Shown here: one piece after another, positions 58,840-64,000 of the stretch
Numbering within the stretch: the first letter of the stretch is position 1
How the letters are laid out: each line of letters starts with the position of its first letter
NCBI GenBank assembly: GCA_031213475.1
Contig: JARUPZ010000030.1
Span: forward strand, 5,139,661-5,203,660
Origin: Nereocystis luetkeana
Taxonomy: Eukaryota > Sar > Phaeophyceae > Laminariales > Laminariaceae
Direction of reading: 5' to 3'
DNA: 64,000 bases
The notes under the pieces: model-generated
The model's database searches: none
What the model saw: only the letters and a program-made list of their open reading frames with translations
Told to the model about the DNA's origin: nothing
Position numbers and translations under genes: made by a program

Positions 58840-61800
58840 ATGGCGGACGATGCAGCGGCAGTAGCTGCAGCAGCGGCGGAGACGAACAACAACAACAACA
58901 ACAACAACAACGAGCAAGGCGGAGGAAACGGGTTCATCATCGGCCTGGCCGGCAACATCCTCCGCAGTGGAGTGGGCATCTTGAAATGGGCAGGAGAAGC
59001 GATCGGCGAGCCCGTCGAGCAGGGTGGGGGTGGGCAGCAGGAGGACGGGGCACCGCCCCAGCAAGCGGAAGTCGAACCGGCCCCACCATTGTCATCAGGA
59101 GAAGACCCACCAGGGAGCGCGTCTGATACCGCCGAGCTGGTGGATGGTGCACCATCATCAGCAGACGATGGCTTGGCGATGGCTCCTAACCAACTCGGAG
59201 CAGAAGCAGGCCCTGTGGACGGAGCAGAGCCTGCTGCAAAGGTGGGGAGGGAGGAGGGGCAACGTATTCTTGCTGGAGCGATGGGCAGCACGCACGGCCG
59301 CGCCGCCGCCGACCTCATCCATCCCTTGGAGTCCCGCTGTTTCTGGGGACTGATCCTGGCCCTGGTTTTTGCAGGGGTCGTCCTGGGTGTCGTGGCATGC
59401 CACTTCTTCCCTGTCTTGGCGGGGGCGTCTGCTGGTGGAGCTAGGGTTTGCACCGGCAGGGAACCAGCACTCGTGCGTGAAGGGAACAGGTGCGGCGGTG
59501 GTCTGTGTTATATTCATATTGTTGTTGTGCTTATGCATACCTGCTATGTGCTCATGGATCAAAGTCTTCTTCCGGGGCGGTGGGGCGGCTGCGTGAGTTT
59601 TTCGTTTGTCCCGTACATCGCGTACATCCGAAAAATCTGAATGGATGGGGTGTGTGTGTGCTCGTCGTGCTGCGCCTTGTTGTGTTGTTTTTGCTCCCCA
59701 TCGTCATCCAGCCTCGTACAGCAGTAGTACAGGATACGTGCAGCAGGTTATTGCAGCAGTGCGCACTAAAGGTTTGGACGGTGTTGAGGTCTGCACGTAC
59801 AACAGACAATAATAGCTGTAGACTACAATCAATAGAGTGCGTACTATCATTGCACACACTGCTGCTGTGCCAAATATATCTCATGATGTTGGCCAGAATA
59901 CAGTCGGTTTTACACGATGTGGTGTTCACCAGGCACACGAGGTACAGTAGTTTACTTTAGAGTACAAACTACGGAGTACTATGTAAAACCGACTGTAAAC
60001 AACCACCACTTTGTTCGACTTGGGTATGCACTATCTGCTGTAGTTTACTTTTAGAGTACAAACTGCTGTAAAACCGACTGCAAACAACCACTCTGTTCGA
60101 CTTGGGCACGCACTATATGCTGTAGTTTACTTTGGAGTACAAACTACTGTAAAACCGACAGCAAACAACCACTCTGTTCGACTTGGGTATGCACGTGAAT
60201 ATTTTGTATTTTGTTCCCGAGACGGATAAGATTGTACAACAACAGCAGTAACAGTTCAAACAATAAGAGAAGCGTGTTCGATGGGTACGGATCATGCACG
60301 TCGTCTCCGTCAGGAAATCCACCGGTACGACAGATCGTCAGGTCGTACAAGTCATCCTGAATGAGGAAATAAAATGGGCAAACATAAAGTATCTGATGTC
60401 CGTACAGGTGGTACTTCTACAGCTATTATTAGCTATTAGCTCCTGCCTGAGCACATGTTTCAGCTACCCGTACTACCTACCTGGTACATATTTATACACA
60501 GCTCTTATTATGCTGGGATGCACCAAGTACTGGTACCAGGTATCTGTCCACAATGGTGCAGGTGTACAGGTCCATATCTTCTATCTGTAGGGATGGAGGC
60601 AGGACCTAGGTGCTCTGTCAGACGCATGGAGTGTTTCTGGACAATTTGATTTTGGCATTTGCCCTTGATTAAATACGTAAGTAAACACTATAATACACGT
60701 TGCAGTGTACCTGGTAGTAAAGGGATGTAGTGAATGGGATCGGATGCATGGACGGATGTGGGTATCAAACGTAATAATAATGACGGAGTGAAAGGATATC
60801 GAACGGGAATCGAGAGCGAAATACTGTGCGACACCGGCCGGTACAGCGCCGATAAACCAATACCAGGTACCTGGTACTCAAATCGACACGATTTCGATTC
60901 GCAGTAAATCAGTTGAATCTTGCACTTTCAAATTTCCCTTCAATTATATCATCAGCATGATATTCACGTATGCCTGGTATACGTATTACGTGAACAACGC
61001 TGGATGTCGGGAAATCACTACTTTGTACAAGAAACTCGGGTACCCGCTGTTTCACCCTGACGGAAGCCCCGGGGAGTGCAACTTATCGTGCCCCCCGGGG
61101 AACTTTAGTAACGACGCCCCCCGGGGTACTTTAGCCTCTTGTGCCCCCGCACTTGGGGGTAAATTACACTAAAAATGCCCCCGGGAATAAAAAGCCTGAT
61201 ACCGCTGGCGATGACAGCGACCGCATGATACCAGAAAATAAAATAATATATATGCGTGAGAGGGTTGTCTACGGCATCTATCTGCTGCCGCGGCGTGTGC
61301 AGCAGTTCCGCCAGCCATCGCTTCTCGCTCGATGTACAGACGGTTTCGTGCTCTCAATACTCATGATCTCCCCAGGTATTTGTTTGGGGGCACATTAAAC
61401 TAAAAGTGCCCCCGGAAATAAACAACATGAATCACCTCACCACGAGCGATCAACACGACCGTACTGCTGTAGGATACTAGACAATACTAGACAGCACCGT
61501 GGTAGCGTGCTTCACGTATGTTTTCAAAATTCGGAAGCGCTTCTATAGCTTCATGTGCCCCTAAACAATGCCTGGAGAGATCATGAGCAGGGAACACGAA
61601 CCCTTCAAGCTAACCTGCGGCGTCGTTAACTAAAGTGCCCCCCCGGGGGCACTTTTAGGACTTCTGTGATGCATACGATCGGCGTCGTTTTACGGTGTGT
61701 GCCGACAAAATCTTGCTGCGCGGTTCGGTGCCGTTCGGTTTTTTGTGCAAGCAGCGACGAACCACACCGAACATCAACCAGGAGCCTATACTAAAACCCA

Positions 61801-62762
61801 TACAAGTAATAGCGGGGATCGGGGGAGGTGTAAGCCTACTCTCAAGCCTACCGTGCACAGTATTACAAGAAAAGAGGGGATGGGATGAGAAAAGGCCGAC
61901 CCACGGCCTTGAGAGCTTCACCCCGAGTTGGGTGGTCGCTTGAGCTTCGGGCAATAGCCAGCAACTCACCCAATGGTCTGTACCTTCACAAAACACGGTC
62001 CAATAACCCAGTAGTGGTGGTCTATACGTCTGTTTCTTCACTCCTTCACAGGACACTACTTAATACTAATGCTGTACCTGGTATTATGTACTACTGTACT
62101 CTGTACTGTATAATATAGGTCAACTTTCTTCACGGCCCGCACCCGCTACATGCAGCGCAATATGAACGGTACTCGCGAAAGCTGCAAATAATGTACAACT
62201 AACCAGCCCTTTGGCGCTTCTCAAACGAAAACGCCTTCATCTCTTCCCCGCTGTACCGCCGCGCAGGAACTTCCAACCAGGAGATAGTTGCCGCCTCACG
62301 GTCAGCACCGAGCAGTGCGGCTTGGCGGGGCTAGAGTTTGACGTGCACCTCCCAGCGGAGGTGGTCAAGGCCGCCTGGCGTGACGCTACGCGTGCCGAAC
62401 GTAGGCGCGTTGCCCAAGAAAACTACGCTGCGCGTGCCGAGCGCAAGCGCGGTGACCACGACAACTACGCTGAGCGTACCGAGAGCAAGCGCCGTGGTTT
62501 CCGCTTCTGGAAGGGCAACACGGGCAGCGAGGGCAGCGGTGGCAGCAACGGCAGCAGCAGCAATGATGGCAGCAACGGGGGTAGCAGCAGCAGCAGCAGC
62601 AGGGGCAGCAGCAAGACAGGTTCCGGTTCCGGTCCGGGTTCTAGCTCTGACGAAGGGCGAGACGGGAGGGGGGCGTTCTCCAAGGCCTTCCGGGCATTTT
62701 CCTCTTGGAGGGAAAAACACCGTGACGCCGCCCAGGAGCTTCTTGACGGCCCCTGGGTTTGA
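58840..62762 (+). CDS. Single-pass membrane protein of unknown family, 2 exons, 381 aa
   Basis: Exons 58840-59489 and 62267-62762 join as AG|G (phase 2), with a GTGCGG donor and a CCGCGCAG acceptor (1146 nt with stop). The ATG is in a good context (AACATGG). Residues 1-30 are Ala- and Asn-rich (a run of nine Asn from AAC repeats). Residues 31-55 form a hydrophobic, Gly-rich stretch (GFIIGLAGNILRSGVGILKW). Residues 56-160 are acidic and disordered. About 168-197 is a strong transmembrane helix (FWGLILALVFAGVVLGVVA). After it come two Cys-containing segments and FQPGDSCRLTVSTEQCG, then a basic repeat (NYAARAERKR, NYAERTESKR), a Ser/Gly-rich linker and FSKAFRAFSSWREKHRDAAQ. I do not recognise the family. 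Codon-like composition and matched phase support a real gene; the intron is 2.8 kb. Confidence 0.62.
59945..60195 (+). repeat. Three-copy tandem repeat, ~80-90 bp unit
   Basis: Each unit contains GTAGTTTACTTT, GAGTACAAACT, GTAAAACCGAC, AAACAACCAC and TTGTTCGACTTGGG or CTGTTCGACTTGGG. The units start near 59946, 60040 and 60121. It lies in the intron of the membrane-protein gene. Confidence 0.85.
61050..61660. repeat. Cluster of CCCCCGGGGG hairpin-forming repeats
   Basis: TGCCCCCCGGGGAACTTTAG, GCCCCCCGGGGTACTTTAG, ACTAAAAATGCCCCCGGG, AACTAAAAGTGCCCCCGG and AAAGTGCCCCCCCGGGGGCA occur within 600 bp. The word CTAAAAGTGCCCCCGG appears as an inverted pair at about 61400 and 61645, which could be the ends of a 250-bp element. 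It lies in the intron of the membrane-protein gene. Confidence 0.55.
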
Positions 62763-64000
62763 TATACCCTGGAGTGTTTTATTTCCTATTATTTTTGTCT
62801 TTTTTGTTTTCGGCGGTCATCGCCCACGGAGAGTGAATTAATGAGTTCGCATCGTAGTCTGGGTGAAGTAACGTGGGTGGGGTGGGATACGGTGGGGTGG
62901 GATGTTACATTTTGGGTGGTGATGGGAGACATTTCTCAGTGTTGTGCTGTACCAGTACACTGTATATCAGAAGTGTACCAGTATACACACAGTGTGTTGG
63001 AGTGTTAGTACGTCTCTGGATGTACACGACCTTCGAGAGTTTTTTTCAATATATGTGTATGTCTATGTGTAGATGCATCACAAATAGCCAAGAAGAGAGC
63101 GACGAGTTTCTTTCGTCACACGAGAGGTAGTACACACGCATATCCTGAGGAAGAATGCGTATCTCGATGTTGACTACGTTTTTTCACCCGGCAGTGGGTT
63201 CATACCTTCCATGCAGGCGAGGAAGGACGATGTTGGCTGATGGTCGGCATGGACTTGCGGCACACGTCAAAAACCTTGCACGCTGTGGTAGAGCCTACCG
63301 CAGTAGGTGGGGGGGGGGAAGGGGTTATCGTAAAGCGCGTTGTTGGTGTCGCACAGAGGTACAGAGGTAGGTGCGCTCGTTTCTCGGCGCTCGTTTTCTC
63401 GATAGCGGAGGGGGTTCCGACGTTGAACAGTTGCAGTGCATGTTAATAGGTACTGGTATGTTCGTAAGGCTCTCGACCAGAACTTTCCGAAATAACATCA
63501 CCCTGTTCGGCATTGGCAACCTCCCCGTTCGGGAGAAAAAAAGCGCCGAGAAACGATCGCAACACTGCTGTTGTGCGAATCCAAAGCAAACCACGGTAGC
63601 TTCAGTATCCTGTATGCTGTGTCGCCCCTCGCTTGATTTTTGCCTTTGTTTTATTTTGTTTTATTTTATTTTATTTTTCCTTGTTTTTTCGTGTCTTCGT
63701 TGTTCTTTGTGTATCCATACTTTTCTTATTTTTTTCGTTGTTCTTGTCGCTCTGATTGTTCCTGTTTTCTTTTTTTCTTATTTTTCTTGCTTTCCGTGTT
63801 TGGCTTGCTTTCTCGTTTTTTTTTTCCTCTTGTTTTTCTTGTTTTTGTTTCTTGTTTCTTATTTTTCTCTTCTTGTTTCTCATTTCTCGCCTTATTGCTT
63901 GGCCTTCTTTCCTTTGGACTCAAGTCGCGTTTTTTTCCCTCTTGGCATTATTGGCTGTTTGATTTGCGTTTTTGTGTTGATCTGTTCGTTTTCTTGCCTT
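62763..64000. other. Right edge, no gene seen
   Basis: Contains the presumed 3' untranslated region of the membrane-protein gene, a GTGGGGTGGGATACGGTGG-type short repeat near 62873-62910, and from about 63640 a strongly T-rich stretch of TTTTATTTTATTTT and TTTTTCTTGTTTTTC units. The open minus-strand frames there are Lys/Asn/Glu artefacts of the T-rich sequence. Confidence 0.5.

Noticed and set aside
63640-63962. Lys/Asn-rich minus-strand frames
   Set aside because: They are translations of a T-rich low-complexity stretch.

Overview
The window is nuclear DNA from an intron-rich eukaryote with a secondary, red-derived plastid. The best guess is a stramenopile, probably a brown alga. The evidence is a 21-exon, cyanobacterial-type isoleucyl-tRNA synthetase whose leader looks like a signal peptide ending before a Phe (…AHG|FVAQP), the bipartite plastid presequence of such algae. 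Introns of about 1 kb, heavy loading with small DNA transposons and the style of the LINE remnants fit that view. The organism call is inference. All gene models below were built by hand from splice sites, reading phase and remembered family motifs; no transcript or database search was available.

Layout. (1) 624-9150, minus strand: a four-exon CGR1/CCDC86-like rRNA-processing protein gene with a 5.6 kb first intron. (2) 9151-13886: intergenic, holding a 5'-truncated LINE whose reverse-transcriptase frame is still open. (3) 13887-25922, minus strand: an eight-exon autophagy protease gene, ATG4. (4) 25923-30392: intergenic, mostly direct and inverted copies of an unclassified element of about 830 bp. 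(5) 30393-55095, plus strand: the plastid isoleucyl-tRNA synthetase gene over 24.7 kb, with two GC-AG introns. (6) 55096-58839: intergenic, with two TA-target MITEs and a small LTR-flanked fossil (57017-58405). (7) 58840-62762, plus strand: a two-exon gene for an unrecognised single-pass membrane protein. (8) 62763-64000: no gene seen. The genes are unrelated housekeeping functions (ribosome biogenesis, autophagy, plastid translation) and show no sign of acting as one pathway.

Repeats explain most of the non-coding DNA: ten copies or fragments of a 105-bp TA-target MITE (family A), six clear copies of a roughly 90-100 bp piggyBac-like TTAA-target MITE (family B), a third MITE (family C), a tRNA-derived SINE, LINE 3' fragments and several dispersed families of unknown type. 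Some insertions are dated or proved by empty or nested sites inside the window.

The most unusual signal is the nine-base palindrome TACCWGGTA. I counted about 27 exact copies in 64 kb, against about 0.5 expected by chance. In three places a filled and an empty version can be compared inside the window, and each time the difference is exactly 7 bp (TA becomes TA-CCWGG-TA). This looks like the excision scar of a TA-target transposon, or a minute insertion unit, scattered through the genome.
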